Assembly: GCA_963513935.1 (NCBI GenBank)
Contig: OY740769.1
Span: forward strand, 33,817,120-33,881,119
DNA: 64,000 nucleotides
From: Aphrophora alni
Lineage: Eukaryota > Arthropoda > Insecta > Hemiptera > Aphrophoridae
Direction of reading: 5' to 3'
Below, one piece after another: positions 1 to 12,756 of this stretch. Below the pieces are notes generated by a model. That model did no database searches and was not told the origin of the DNA. It was given only the letters and a program-made list of their open reading frames with translations. Positions within the stretch are counted from its first letter, which is position 1; every line of letters starts with the position of its first letter. The position numbers and the translations under genes were made by a program.

Positions 1-839
1 TTTTGAGTGCCCACTCTCCAATGTTCACTTATTTAAAAAAATGATTAAAATGCTTCGAGATAAAATATGTCCACATAAGAAATGTGATCATCGCTCAGAC
101 AGTGGAGCACTGCACAAAGGACGGACAAACAACAACCCAAATCCCACTTTCTGAGTCTCAGGAAACCTCAAAATATATTTCCACAAAAACATGATTTGTT
201 TTCCTCATCAAATTACTTTCTTTATATTACGGAAGTTATGTCCTTTCCTTGATTCTTCCAAAATTCGGCAGATCTCATTCAAGATCGCATACGACAAATT
301 CGTAACTATTTCGTCTGTAAAACTCATCCACCGTGTCTAAATGTGCCCAATTACTCAGAAGATTGCACGAAACAAAACTGTCGGAAAGAATGCTGGACAC
401 ACTACGGGATTTAATGTTCTAAATTGGGGTGAGTTTATCCCAAAGGCGGCTCACATTCCATAATCTCTAATATTGCACAGTACCCAGTGCACTTCATACA
501 AGGTAATGGAGCAATTTATTTCTCATTATTGTACATCCAGCGGCGTCCTACAATTATTCTGATAATTTTATTTCCCATTACAGAGCTGGTCAGATGTGTG
601 TATGAGTTATGGGGCTAAGTATGTTACATTCTCAGTGAATGTAATATTCGCTCTTTCACTATGATTTTAATATGTTCATTTTACAAGGGATATTAAATTC
701 CCGTATAAAATAGTAATAATAAGCTTCCAACATGCTGCTGAGGGAATTTCTTTTGTCTTTTCGCTGGTTCGTCGACCTCGAAATTGGCATTAATATATTC
801 TGCAGATTTCTAGTTGTTCAAAAATACATACTCATGTAG
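1..839. other. Gene-free AT-rich DNA
   Basis: I see no open frame with protein-like composition, no RNA gene and no clear repeat here. Composition is ordinary for the window. Confidence 0.6.
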
Positions 840-2060
840 ATTTCAGATAAGAAGGAACTAAAAAAAAAGGTTGCTCATTTTGAATTAGCGCGGACATTTA
901 ATAAATCGGTTTTAACGAATAGTTGAGCTAAATTTTACTAAAATTCCGATTAGTGGAGTTAATATTGAGGATTTGTTCTAATTTTGAGGTTATGTTATTA
1001 ACAATTTTCTTTTTTGGTAATAATTTACTTATTTTTTACAGTAGAAACAGTTTATGAATACAGATTTTAAACCTGCAAAAATTTGCTATATTTCACAGTT
1101 TACGACATTTGGGTGAAACATTATCCTTAAAAAAACAGTTTTAATAATTGGTCAACATTTTAAAATATATCGTCATTTTTTTTTTTGTTAGCCAACTTCT
1201 CAATGGGCCATTATTTTTAATTATTGTGACAATTTTTTAATCATGTATCAAGTAGTATATTCTAGTTTACGGGAAAAACTTGACTAAAATTTCAATTACT
1301 GGCGCTATTATTATATTTTTCCCCAGTAAAAATACTCTATTTGTAGTAGAAAATAATTCTAATTTTGAAACAGTGTGAAATTACTTATTGTTTAGGTGAA
1401 CTATTGCTGATTTATTCCAATTTTGCGGTTATGTTTTTCAACAATTATATTCTTTTTTTTTAAAACCTCGTTATTATCGTAAAAAATACGTTTTGGTATC
1501 AATGAATTGAGATTTTAAAAACGCGCTAAATTGTATATTGAGATTCTATGTTGTTTAAATGAACCATTATCCTCTTGTATTTTATATTTTGAAAATTAGT
1601 AGTTTATTTAGATTTTACTGGCCAATTTTTCTGATTAACGATCTTTTAAAACTGCTGTTATTTGAATTTGTGCGATCTTAAAAAAAAAAAAAAAAAAAAA
1701 TCATATTCATCGAGGAGATGTCTATGGTTATAGTAAAACTTGTTTACATGGCGAATTTGACCAAAATTTCGTTTAATAGAGCTATTATTGTAGATGTGTT
1801 CTAATTTTGAGGTTATCTATTTAACAACAACTATGGTTTTTCTTAATAAAGTTCTTATTTTGTTTTGTAGAAAAGGCGTTTTGGCGTCAATGGAAATAGA
1901 TTTTGAAGCAAAATGGGTTATTTATAAATGTAGTCCGATGTATAGATGAAGAGTATTCACTAAACAGGTTTTTTTTTTATTTTTGAAAATCCGCAGTCAC
2001 TTTGTAATTTATCGACAGATTGGTTAAGAAACGTATTAAATGGTTTTAAAAATCAAACGT
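840..2060. repeat. Degenerate tandem array, unit about 380-440 bp, three copies
   Basis: A phrase like TAATTTTGAGGTTATG followed by a variant of TTAACAA recurs near 979, 1417 and 1801. Each copy is followed by a T-run, a 'cagtagaaa/gtagaaaagg' segment and an 'agattttaaa' segment in the same order, so the spacing is about 438 and 384 bases. Copies are heavily diverged and contain a poly(A) run at 1680-1700. The wording (taaaattttactaaaa, caaaatttc) resembles the dispersed family B found elsewhere in this window, so this may be a local cluster of that family rather than a true satellite. Confidence 0.45.
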
Positions 2061-2307
2061 TCTATAATAAATAAAAGGGAAATCTACTATAATTATGGCA
2101 GTTAGAGCATTCATACATACTTACATACTGTGAACTAAAATAGGAAAACAATAGGTGGACAATTCGTAGTTTCTATTGTCGGAGTTTCCATGATGGAATC
2201 GTAATAGTCGAAATAACAACAGTTAGTAATAATATGTTTTGGCAATATAGAATATTAGTTTTTACCATAATTGCCGTCAGGAACTCACCTACATGTATAG
2301 ACTATAT

Positions 2308-2470
2308 AATCCCGAGAGATCCTAGCAGTAACTAAACAAGTTTGCATGAAGTCTTGGGTTAGATCCCTCTCTCTCATCACTCCTATGAGCTGTCTTGACT
2401 TCTCCAACTCTCGTTATTTTCAAGCCCTGATACTGTTGAGTATTCGAGGACTTGTGATTTTTATTTAAAG
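2308..2470 (+). repeat. SINE-like dispersed repeat, family A, copy 1
   Basis: This copy shares, in order, AATCCCGAG, CCTAGC, TCTTGGGTTAGATCCCTCTC, CTTGACTTCT, CCCTGA and GAGTATTCGAG with seven other places in the window (see the 45370 copy). It is 5'-truncated and diverged, and lacks the A-rich tail seen in the better copies. Confidence 0.6.
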
Positions 2471-5400
2471 TTCTTTTCTTTATAATGCGAAGATAATCAA
2501 GATTTTGATATCTCAGTTTATATTTTAAATCTTCACATTTCATCAAAATTAGATAAAAAATTGGTTGCCCAATTTTAAGATATCCGGTTATCCCATCAGT
2601 GTATTTTGTTCATTTATTGTTTTCAACCGAGAAATCTGAAGTATTTCTGGGAAACAAAATTTGTTGTAGGTGATTTTAATAAAATTACAATTATGAATTT
2701 TTGTCTGAGGCGGCGAATCCCAGTTAACTGAAACATAAAAATAAGCCACGAGATATCTCAAAAATTTACCCTTATCATAAAGGCAATCAAATTCGGTATA
2801 TTGGGATATTAACGCGTTAATAAATCGTAATAAACAACACTTTTTTTAGTCTCAAAGAACCTTAAAAAGGATAATTACGCAAACACTGACTGATTTTTTG
2901 AGCAATCACTTAACTTCCTCTGTATGTGAGAAGGTAGAGTTATACCATATTCCAGTTTCAAAATACTAACATATCTCATGAAAGACAACACATTTCATTG
3001 TCATTGTTGAAAGCCACAGACACAGATAAGTTGAGTTACCTTGACGCAGCTGTGAAGTCGAGCTCCCCCCTTCTTCCGTTTCTCACGGTCACCTTAAGTC
3101 TACTTCCTCTTCAGTACCCTTCTTTTTCCCAGCATCATCCCCGCTGTAGCTGTGATTCTTCATAATTATCTCCCACGAAAGCTTTATCTCTGACTTATCA
3201 AATAGTATGCGATATCCCCCTACATACAACTCAGGAGTAAAGTGTGGTTATTTGTTACTTTATAAGTACCAATGGAGTGGAATCCCCCCTATCTATTTTA
3301 GATAATAAATGACATTTCCAAATCCAAACCGAAAATCTTAGTTATCTAGTGATAATCCCAGAACATGAAAAAATGTATTACTTGATCAAGACTGATAAAG
3401 ACAGAGTTATATATACTCTGGAAACGCCACCTATTAGCTTTTACATTCATAAATTATGGCAAATGTCTGTATAAAATATATAGCTAATATGTACAGTCCA
3501 TCATTATCAAATAACTTATAAACCATAATACTACTGTATATTATTACTACTGCAAAAGGAGCATTAAATAATAATAATATATAATAAAACTGGTCGATTT
3601 TTATAATGAAAAATGCGTTTGCAATGTTTTATTCTGATACCATTTTGGACAAGGTAAACGGATTTATGTTTTACTATCAACATTTTTGTCTACTCACTAA
3701 AACCTTCATACACGACCCCCCCATCATCATATATAACCCCCCCCCTATATTTACCTCTAGAATTCTTCTCAGGACGAGTGTAAAAAAATGTCATTAAATA
3801 TTAGAGTCAACACTCTAACAAATATTCATATATTTAAAAGTTTTCTTATAGCAATTAGTGAATTTTACTCAAATAAAGTAAAATGTTACACATTGCTGAG
3901 AAATTTTTTGTCTTTGTGTCTTATTCACAAAATCCATCATAAAGATATTGAAATTTTGAATACAAATTTACATGCATTACTAGTGTATTAAACATTTTTA
4001 CACTCAGTTTAGTCCATTCAATATGGTGGTTGTATCAAAACTTTTTTTTATGTAGGGTACAAAACTTTTTAATCACAGACATGTTTTTATTAATAAAAAT
4101 ATCTCGGTTATTTCACATCTAATTTTATACAAAAAATGATTTCTAAAATGTTTGGATTTATCAAACTTAATCTTTCTTTTAAATTTTTGGTAGCACTAAG
4201 AGTTTACATGTGTTTTGTCTTTAAAGACTTGAAACAGCCACCATCTGTAAATGACTGAACTCGGAGGAACAGTTATCAAACATATATGCAAAATGTTACC
4301 TTTCTAAAATGTGACCTGAGCTATAATAGGTTTTGTGAAAAAATATATACAGATAGAAAAGGAAGAATTTATCAGCGAAGTTTTTTTTTTTTTTTTTTCG
4401 TTCTGGGCTGTGAAAGCCTCCTTCAGAGGCCTCACTGGCGTCGACCTAGCGATCTTTTGCCGCATCAGCAAAGTTAACATGCAACTTTGTACTTCTTTTG
4501 ACGTCCTCTGTCACACTAAAAATTACTTCATTTTTCTGAAATATAAAAAAAAACAGGAGTGTAATTCAAATTACTAATGCGATTAACACTTCATTTGTAA
4601 AGTCTATAAAATTAGTACCTACCAAACTCATATCTAAGTGTAGCAATCGTAATGAAAGTAAAGTTTTTGTTTATAGAAATAGATAAAAAACTAAATTTTA
4701 CTAATTTCTTAATTTTCTCCTCAGATTTACTTTGCAAGTTAAATAGGTATACAAAGGTTCCGTATAAATATCGTTCATCATTCCTCACTTCTACCGCGTC
4801 CGTTTGAGAGTTTCTTTTATTTATTTTCCGGGATTTATTCTTACGCTTAAAAATTGGGTTGAAGCTACATGAATGTGCTTCTGTGTGAAACTTCTATAGA
4901 GTGTGAATGGAAGTGTTGATCTCAATTCACGTTGTATTTTTTTTTTTTTTTTCAAATTACTATTTTTTTAAGAATAAAAATGAATATAAAAATCTTTGTC
5001 AATATAAAAACTGTAAAATATTTTGATAAATATTTAAATTTATTCTTCTTTCTTTGAGCTGTTATATATAAATGTGAATTATAAAAACCGATTTATTAAA
5101 TCTTGCCTCTCAATATGTACATTTTGTGTTCTCATTTCGAATAAATTTGAGATTTAGGGTCGGTTTTAAGAATCATTGGAACTATTTACTATTTAGAAAA
5201 ATAGATTTTTAAGCTTCAAATTGGCGGATCATTATTTATTTCCCCCGAAGAATGTAAACGATTCATTTGAATGTATACTTGCAATTGTTAATTTTGAGCA
5301 AATATAAAATATTTTCAGAATGTATTTTCTACAATATCAAATTAGAGTTAGCTCTAATAAACATAACATTTAATTAAATAATTTCAAAGTTAGGAAATAA

Positions 5401-7573
5401 AGCAACGTTTGTCTTATTAACCAGAATTTTAATAGCATTTAACATCTAAGATAGATCTAAATTTTCGTTGCGTGGAACTATTCGTAAAAGAAGTTCATAT
5501 AATTACAAAATGGTTGCTGTTATAAACGATTTTTCGGTATTTCCTCCTTATATAGGTTCTTCAAGAGCCTATACATAGAACATTGTGTACATCTTGGCGT
5601 TACAAAGATCTAGTTTGTTAAAACTAAATAAAACATAATTAAGAATTTAAAACTTCCACATTCCACGACGTGTATCAGAATCGTGCCAAGAAGTATATGA
5701 TAATAATAATTGATTTATTTTATTTAAACAAAGGTTAAATAAACAATGCACAAAGTCAAAATAAGTGAAGTTAATAGCTCTCTCAAGTATGTGAAATACA
5801 AGTCATAAAGTCGACATATCATTATGACTTGCGACTTGTTCTGTATCGCACACAATGTCGGCTTAGTGAGAGTGTCATGTTAGGAAAACACAAAGAAGAA
5901 GAGGCTTTGATTAACATCGTCTGAGTAATTTATTACTTGAGTCTGAAGTCGTTAAGTTTACATGAATGGTTGCCCCTGTCAATTAAGTCTAGGCAACACG
6001 TTCTACATCTTGATATGTATCTGACTTTGTGGCTAAATATACTAAACATATGATTATAGAATTAAACAAAGAGTCAGTTTCATTACTATAATATACTTAT
6101 AAATGTTTACTTCGCGTAATTTGAACGCTTCTCAGTGGTATCTCCCGAGTCCTTTCTACCTATACATTGAGAGTATATGTACACCTTCAATGGCGACTAG
6201 TGGATTTTAGAACGTGAAGACTTGCTAAAAACAAGACATTGTTGATCATAGTACTGTACTTACCCTGCCTCATCATACACTGTAATAGAAGATCTTCAAA
6301 ATGTATGGTCAAAAGTGGTTTCTTGGGCCTTTTAGGAAATGTTAAATTGTATTATAGTTCTGAAACGGTCGTAGTGTCGTAGTGAGGCAGAGATTCAGTC
6401 AACTGGCACTAATCGGCTTAGCTTGCCCGGGCCCGGGTCCTATTGTTGGGGCATCCTTACTGACCGGGGCGGAGACAAGAGGCACTGACTCATAATATAT
6501 TTGTCCAGTACAAATATTTAGCTTAGACAATTTTTAATAATTGACAAAAACAAATATCACTACATCTTTTGCCATTAAATGCTTTGAATTTTGATGTAAA
6601 ATTTCATATAAATCTATTTACTTTTGCTTATACAATCATATACAACAACTATTGTTATTAACAAAACTGAAAAATTATTATTAATTTATGTGGGATTATT
6701 GTTTTATAAGTTTTAAATAAAAATAACAAATTATTTAAATGTTATCAAACTTTACTTTAATGAATGGATGCTTCCACAAGTAATTACAACAATACACTAT
6801 TAACCAGTATTTACAACAAAGGTAAGAAGTTAAGACATCATAAACACATAACATTATTATTTTTCTAACTATGAAAAATTATTATTAATTTATGTGAAAT
6901 TATTGTTATATAAGAAACACACAACAGCCTTATACAATATTTAAAAATTATATATCAATTATCCCTTATATATTAATAATCCAGTCTTATCCAGTAGTCC
7001 ATGGTAAGTTAGTTTAAAACGGTTGCTCACGTTTTCTGTACTCGTCATTGCGTACAGTAGCCTCAGACTAGGAGTGTGTCTGGTGTAATGGGCGTGTCCT
7101 CCCTTCTCCTTGTTTCCCTAACCTGACTTGACGGTACAACCCATTCCAAGAAAACTAGGTACACAAATTACTGCTTAGCTACATTTAATTCTTAAAGTTT
7201 AAGTACAAGTTAATTCATAAAAGTTTAATTTTGTAAACTTTTTATTCTTATTTACACCGATAAAAGAAACGAAAGTACGGTAGGCGTTTACACAGAACCA
7301 TTTGAAGTCTATATATTTTTTTATTGGGGTTGTACCGCTGAAAGCAAACGCAACAAACGAAATGTGGGGCCCCTCTTTCCCTCTTCACTCCAGACACATT
7401 CCTACCTTGAGGATACTGTATATCACTACGACGGACAGACAGCATGGTAAAAATTGTTTTTTGGTTTCCAGAGGGCATGAGACGTGAAGATAAGTAAAAA
7501 CGGAGATCAGAATATTTGCTATTACCAAAGTTACCCTATACTTGGGTAAGTAAAAAATTACTAATGAATTGTA
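2471..7573. other. Long gene-free AT-rich stretch
   Basis: I find no supported gene. Landmarks are poly(T) runs at 4381-4398 and 4937-4952, poly(C) runs near 3715-3745, and a roughly 45-bp direct repeat (6668-6712 and 6869-6915). Two islands are richer in GC. The first, about 6360-6480, has the palindrome CCCGGGCCCGGG near 6427. The second is about 7020-7130. Neither encodes anything I recognise. The short open frames here have low-complexity, AT-driven translations and look random. Confidence 0.5.
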
Positions 7574-8187
7574 TACCGACTGTTAAAATATCCCAGAACT
7601 GTTAAATAACTTTTGAATTAACAAAAAAAGGGCTACAGCTATTGGTCAGGTTGTTCTATCTTTTTGTATACAGTCTAATTTTGTAAGCCCCAAAAGTGAC
7701 CAACCAGACAGTGTATGTTAAAAATTTCTGCGGTTTAACCTACAATATTTAATACAGAATTACATTTAATTGGTGGTAATTTAAATGCAACCGTTTAGGA
7801 GAAAACGGCTCACAATAGTTGTAAACATTTTTACAATATATTCCTATAACCAAAACAAAGCTTCTAAACGAAAAATTTGAATCAATAATATCTCCTTAAA
7901 ACTATTAGACAAATAAGTTAATACAGTTGTAATTTTTGAAAAGTCTTTTTGGGGGTATTTTTAAACTTCTAAGTTGACTGTTTAAAAAAGTACTATGAAT
8001 AAAATTATTTATCTTAAAATATACTGTAATATAAATTATAGGTTTAAGTTTGATAATTTTAATTTACACCTTTTGGTTGGGTCCTTTTTGAGTTAAGGTA
8101 GAATTTGAAGGTAATAATTTGACCAATAGTGTAACCCAATTCTTGTTTTCTCCTGTTATGCGTAAACACTTTCGTACAGATTGTATA
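7574..8187. mobile_element. MITE-like element with long imperfect inverted repeats
   Basis: The left arm (about 7574-7710) and the reverse complement of the right arm (about 8105-8187) share the order ATACnnnCTGT, a 'gttaaataacttttgaa'-type segment, GGGCTACA or GGGTTACA, and CTATTGGTCA. The same segments are present in the inverted unit at 25090-25260, so this is a family and not a chance palindrome. There is no coding capacity inside. TA occurs at both outer ends, as expected for Tc1/mariner-related MITEs, but the ends are too diverged to fix the boundaries to the base. Confidence 0.5.
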
Positions 8188-8390
8188 AAGTATTGGTAAT
8201 AATGGAGGTAATTGGTTTATTACCAGGTTTTATAAACATTTAACTAAGCTTTGAAAGCATTACACTTACTTATTAATCATATACAGTACTAACTATTAAA
8301 TAAAAGTTATAAAATGACGCGAGAATGTTAACTAGGCTACCAAAATAACGCACTAATATAGATCACTGGTATCTCTCTGTAGCCTGCTGT

Positions 8391-8542
8391 TAGCCCAGTC
8401 AATAAAGGGAAAAAATAGTCCTTTGTCGGAAATAATTAGTGAAAAGCTGAAATTTTGCCTGATGTTACATTAGTATAAGAGAAGTATGTACACAAAAGTC
8501 CCCGACCCTCCCCCTCTTGCTTTCCCCCCCACCCCCCTTTAA
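8391..8542 (+). repeat. Left terminal inverted repeat
   Basis: This is the mirror of 12757-12899. The outer 18 bases match exactly. Inside are AATTAGTGAAAAGCTGA, with one short length difference just before it, then a C-rich run (about 8499-8540) with several CCC or longer tracts. On the complementary strand that run is a string of G-tracts and fits a G-quadruplex pattern. Confidence 0.8.
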
Positions 8543-8901
8543 ACGGAATATTGCTTGCCTCTACTAAAACGTTCAAAACACGATTAGTATATTAGATATA
8601 AACTTAATTTTGGTTTTATTTTCTTCCTATTAATAATGCCTACAAATAATGTCCATTGACATGTATAGCTTAAGTTAGTATAAGCGACGCTATTGACATA
8701 AATTGTCGAAAACCCGAAGATTTTCATTTATATTTTATTATTTATTACGCGTGGTTAAAATACTTGTAGCAATAGAAAGAAATAGCACAAATAAAAAAGT
8801 TAGCTTGTTTTCTTAGCTTTAAGTTCACATATGACTTGTTAGGGTTGTAGTGAAAGCGTTGTAACCAGATATTATTTTAAGAGGATATTGTTGCGGGGTG
8901 A

Positions 8902-11900
8902 GGCTCCGAGCCGGGCCGAGCAGGTGTTTTCGGTGGTAAACAAAGACACGAAACTGGTGTAAAGAATGGAATTAATGCTATTTCCGAAGCCAGCAAAAAA
9001 AGACAAGACAGTTTACATGAAAAACTACAAGGAAAGAGTACTATCAAACTACACAAGTCATGTAGGCAACAATACACAAGACCTGCGAGTATTCAAGCAG
9101 CTATTAAGACACTACATGAACAAAACAATGAACCCAGTACGTCAACCACTGGAGTTACACGTAGAACCCATCATGACACTTTTGATTTTAAGATGTGTTG
9201 TTTTATTTGTGGAAAGTCAGCAAATTACATCTCTAAAATTCCAACTCAGTATAGAAAAGCATTTCACGAAGTAACAACAATCGAATTCAAAGACAGTTTT
9301 TTACAAAAGTGCAACGTTAGGAGTGACGTATGTGGTGAAACTGTAAAAGCCCGACTTTTAAGTGCAATCGATTTGGTAGCAGCAGAAGCACGCTATCACA
9401 AACATTGCTACACATAATTTACGAAATCTAAACCGACCGAAATACAAAAAGGTAGACCGAAAACCAAATTAGCTTCTACTTTTACTAAAGTATGTAACTA
9501 TATAGAAAACAACGATGAGTGTCAATATACTATAAAAGAAGTTCAGGATATTTTCAAAACTTTATCCGACGGTGATGAGGTTTATTCTGACAAACACTTA
9601 AGAAATCTTCTCCAAGAACATTTTAAAGAAAGACTAACATTAACAAATGTTTCCGGGAAAAAAATTGTTTTGTGTCTGACTGACAATGTGCATAAAATTG
9701 TGGACCAATGGTATAAAAATAGCGTTGTTGATCTAGAGGAAGAGAGAAAGAGGATTGTTTTAGCTGCGGCCTCGATAATAAGAGAAGACATACAAAGGAA
9801 AAACTATGATTTCAATTCATATCCAGATTTGGAAACAATTAAATCCGGTGGAAAAAATCTCATTCCCGAGACTCTTGAAATGTTTATGTCACAGGTTACT
9901 AAAAAGAAAAACTTAACTGAATCACAGAAAGTTGACAAGAAATGCCTTGTTATAAGTCATGCAATAGTATCTGCTGTAAGACCTAGGTCATTTCTTTCAC
10001 CTATACAGACAAGCCTTGCTTTAACTTTACATCGACTATACGGTTCTAAACACCTAATAAACATGTTGTCTTCGATGGGGGTGTGCGCGTCTTACAATGA
10101 AGCCACAACCTACATAATGTCACTAATCAGCGCTGGCTCCCCTATTATCGAATCTGATGGATTTCTTCAACATGTTTTTGACAATGCTGACGTAAATGTC
10201 CGAACCTTAGATGGGCTAGGCACTTTTCATGCTATGGGAGGGATTCAGTGCATCACACCAGGTTCTTGTGTCCAAACTCAAACCACCGTGAAAAGGATTT
10301 CAACTGGATCTTTTCATAACACTGAAAGTATTCGGGAGTACGCATATCCAATGAAAAGAAGAAATGCTGGCCTGTCTAACATGATCATCGAAGACTTAAA
10401 TCAACTTCAAGAAGTAAGAGGTCTGTCATGTTTGCCTTCAGAATATTTGCATCCCCTCAACTTTGTATGGCTTTCTGATATACAATCACAACCTGGGTGG
10501 AGTGGATTTATGACCAACCTAATGACAAATTCAGCAGAATGCCAAACAACATACATTATGGCAGTACCGTTTATTAATTTGGATCCTAACAATATGTCAA
10601 CCATCTACACAGCATTGCATTTTGCAGCTGACCAAAGCAAAAAACAAGATTAAACCTGTATTGTTACTTTCGATCAGCCTCTATTCTTGAAGGCTATGGA
10701 TATAGTAACTGCCTCTGATAAAGACAGTAATATTTCAAAGATTGTTGTCCGTGTGGGAGGATTTCATTTATTGATGTCTTATATGGGAGCCATTGGAAAA
10801 ATTATGGAAGGAAGTGGTCTTGAAGACCTCTGGGGCACAGTATACGGAAAAGCTACGATAACTCTTATGATGAATGGGCACGCGTATGCCAGATGTCTTC
10901 GAGCATTTACACTTACAGCGGCAGCTCTGGTGAATACTGCTAGAGAGCAGTTTCCTGATATCAAAAACTGTTTTGACCAAATCGATGAAGAGTGTAAACA
11001 AATTATTTCAAGAGAAATGTCGACCGAAGATGCATTAAAGAACCACTTGTTATTAGAAACACTCCGTCAATTAGATAGATGTCTAAAAACCATTGAAAAG
11101 ACAAGCAGAACAGCTAAGTTGTGGGTACAACTTCTACACACTATAGACTTGGCTCTTAAGTTTGTGTATGCCGAAAGGACAGGAGACTGGATCATGCATT
11201 TAAAGTGCACAACTGAAATGCTCCCATATTTTCATGCATCAGGCCACTTGCCATACGCAAAATCGGCACATATTTATGCTCAAGAAATGACAAATATATC
11301 TGAAAAGCTTTCTGAAAAAGAAATGGATTTGTTCATTAACAAGGGATATTTTACCGTAAAAAGAACATCTAGATACTGGTCAGGAACATGGACAGACATG
11401 TGTATAGAGCAATGTCTCATGAGGCCAATGAAATCTGTAGGAGGACTGACTCACGGAAGGGGAATGACAAAAAGTACCATAAATAAATGGATTCTTGGGA
11501 CGCCATACTTCATAAAGATTAACGAAGCGTTAGAGGAGTTCTTAGACATTTCTATTACTTACAGTGAACAACATGTTGAGCTTAGAAAGACAAGACAACT
11601 TAGAGACCAAGCTGATAGAGATAAATTTACCACGTGGTTCAGACAGCACAATCCATTTAAGAAGGAATCTGGAGAGTTAGTTTCGCTATCATCTGGTTTA
11701 ATCAGTGATGAGTCAGTCAACTGTGACCAAGCCTACGACATAGGTTTTGCTGCTATGAAGACAATGGTAGGAAAATCATTTGGGAAACTGACCTTAAAAA
11801 GAAAGGACATGGTTAAGACCCAGCTAGCACACAAATTAGTTAAAGTCAGATCAAAAGAAATACCTGTAAACTCTCAACAGCTCTTCAATAGAATCCTCTG

Positions 11901-12129
11901 TGTGTGTGATAGCCCTCACAAATTAAAATCGTATCTTGAATATGAACTCTCTTCACGTCCACCATCCCTTTTTGACGATGTTTCACTAAGAAAAGGAACT
12001 AAATCATCTGCCCTTAAAGTATTTCAAGAAGCTGTAGTAGAGGAAGAAGAAATCGATACGACAAATGTAAGTGTGATTATTGACGGAGGATTTCTCCTTC
12101 ATATATCATATAGTGTGGTTATTATTTAA
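8902..12129 (+). pseudogene. Broken gene for a large unclassified transposon-type protein (two in-frame TAA)
   Basis: One frame runs from 8902 to TAA at 12127-12129, stopped only by TAA at 9415-9417 and 10651-10653, with recognisable protein on both sides of each. No ATG lies in frame before 9193, so the true start is lost or lies in an upstream exon. Visible order: Cys/His module 1, whose two first Cys positions read GGT (8923, 8932) and which ends HKSCRQQY (9052-9072); module 2, CCFICGK (9196-9216) to RYHKHCY (9391-9411); a helical, charged stretch; then TFDQP (Asp 10672), RVGGFH (10750-10767), GHAYAR (10876-10893), RTGDW (Asp 11185), HASGHLPYAKS (from 11233), RYWSGTWTDMCIEQ (11371-11412; Asp 11395, Glu 11407) and GGLTHGRGMTK (from 11440). 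The C-terminal VIIDGGFLLH (Asp 12082) is cut off soon after. I know this family only as unnamed, often multicopy invertebrate proteins of about 1000-1200 residues. An RNase H-like DD-E core is inference from the layout. Confidence 0.8.
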
Positions 12130-12150
12130 ATAACTAAATACAGAAAAAAA

Positions 12151-12180
12151 AATAAAAAAATTATAAGGTAATTTAATAAA
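12151..12180 (+). promoter_or_regulatory. Candidate polyadenylation signals
   Basis: AATAAA occurs at 12151-12156 and 12175-12180, just after the stop codon at 12129 and before the hairpin. This is the expected place for the 3' end of the element's transcript. The region is so A-rich that the hexamers could be incidental. Confidence 0.35.
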
Positions 12181-12270
12181 AGAACAACAAAAATACGTCC
12201 AACAACACTTAAAAGAATGAATTGATTTTTTCATTCTTTTAAGTGTTGTTGGACGTATTTTTGTTGTTCT
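12181..12270. repeat. Perfect hairpin, 40-bp arms, 10-base loop
   Basis: Bases 12181-12220 are the exact reverse complement of 12231-12270, with loop 12221-12230 (ATTGATTTTT). The arms begin AGAACAACAAAAATACG. It lies 51 bases past the stop codon, inside the element. Perfect complementarity means it is either young or kept intact. It could be a nested tiny foldback element, a transcript-end structure or a source of small RNAs. Confidence 0.9.
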
Positions 12271-12756
12271 TTGATTATTACAACACGTAATATGCTTATT
12301 AAAAAGTTATGTTATATAAAATTCAAACAACAGGTCTTTGTTGCAACTTGAGACCGCTGATGTGCTATATACCTGCTGATCCGGACCGCGAACACTCTTG
12401 CGCCCCGCGCCGCCTCCCTTTGTCCGGCTGATTATGTCAACTGGCTGCGCTTAACATTTATAAAACTTATATCATTTTAAAGATTGATAAATACGCCAAC
12501 AGTTTTATTTGAAAAACTTTTCCATAACTTCTCTCATATAAATAAAAAATAGCTAAACACATCATTGTGGGAATATAAAAGTAAATAAATTTAATTTAAA
12601 TTAAAAAATACATGAAAAATAATTAATTTATCGATTACACACTATGAACATTTTTTTTAGAGAATACTTTAAGGATTACAATATTGAAATAAAAATGATT
12701 CTATCGCTGTTTATCTCGTAGATATTGATAAAATAATAAAGTCTTACAAAAAGGAA

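Noticed and set aside
8966..9274. Open frame starting MELMLFPKPAKKDK at the front of the transposon gene
   Set aside because: It has an ATG but is in the wrong frame. The neighbouring frame reads family-like text (SEASKKRQD, LHKSCRQQYT) that runs on into the CFICGK module, so this one is a shadow.
10407..11001. Minus-strand open frames across the transposon gene
   Set aside because: They are complements of a clearly coding plus strand and have no family resemblance.
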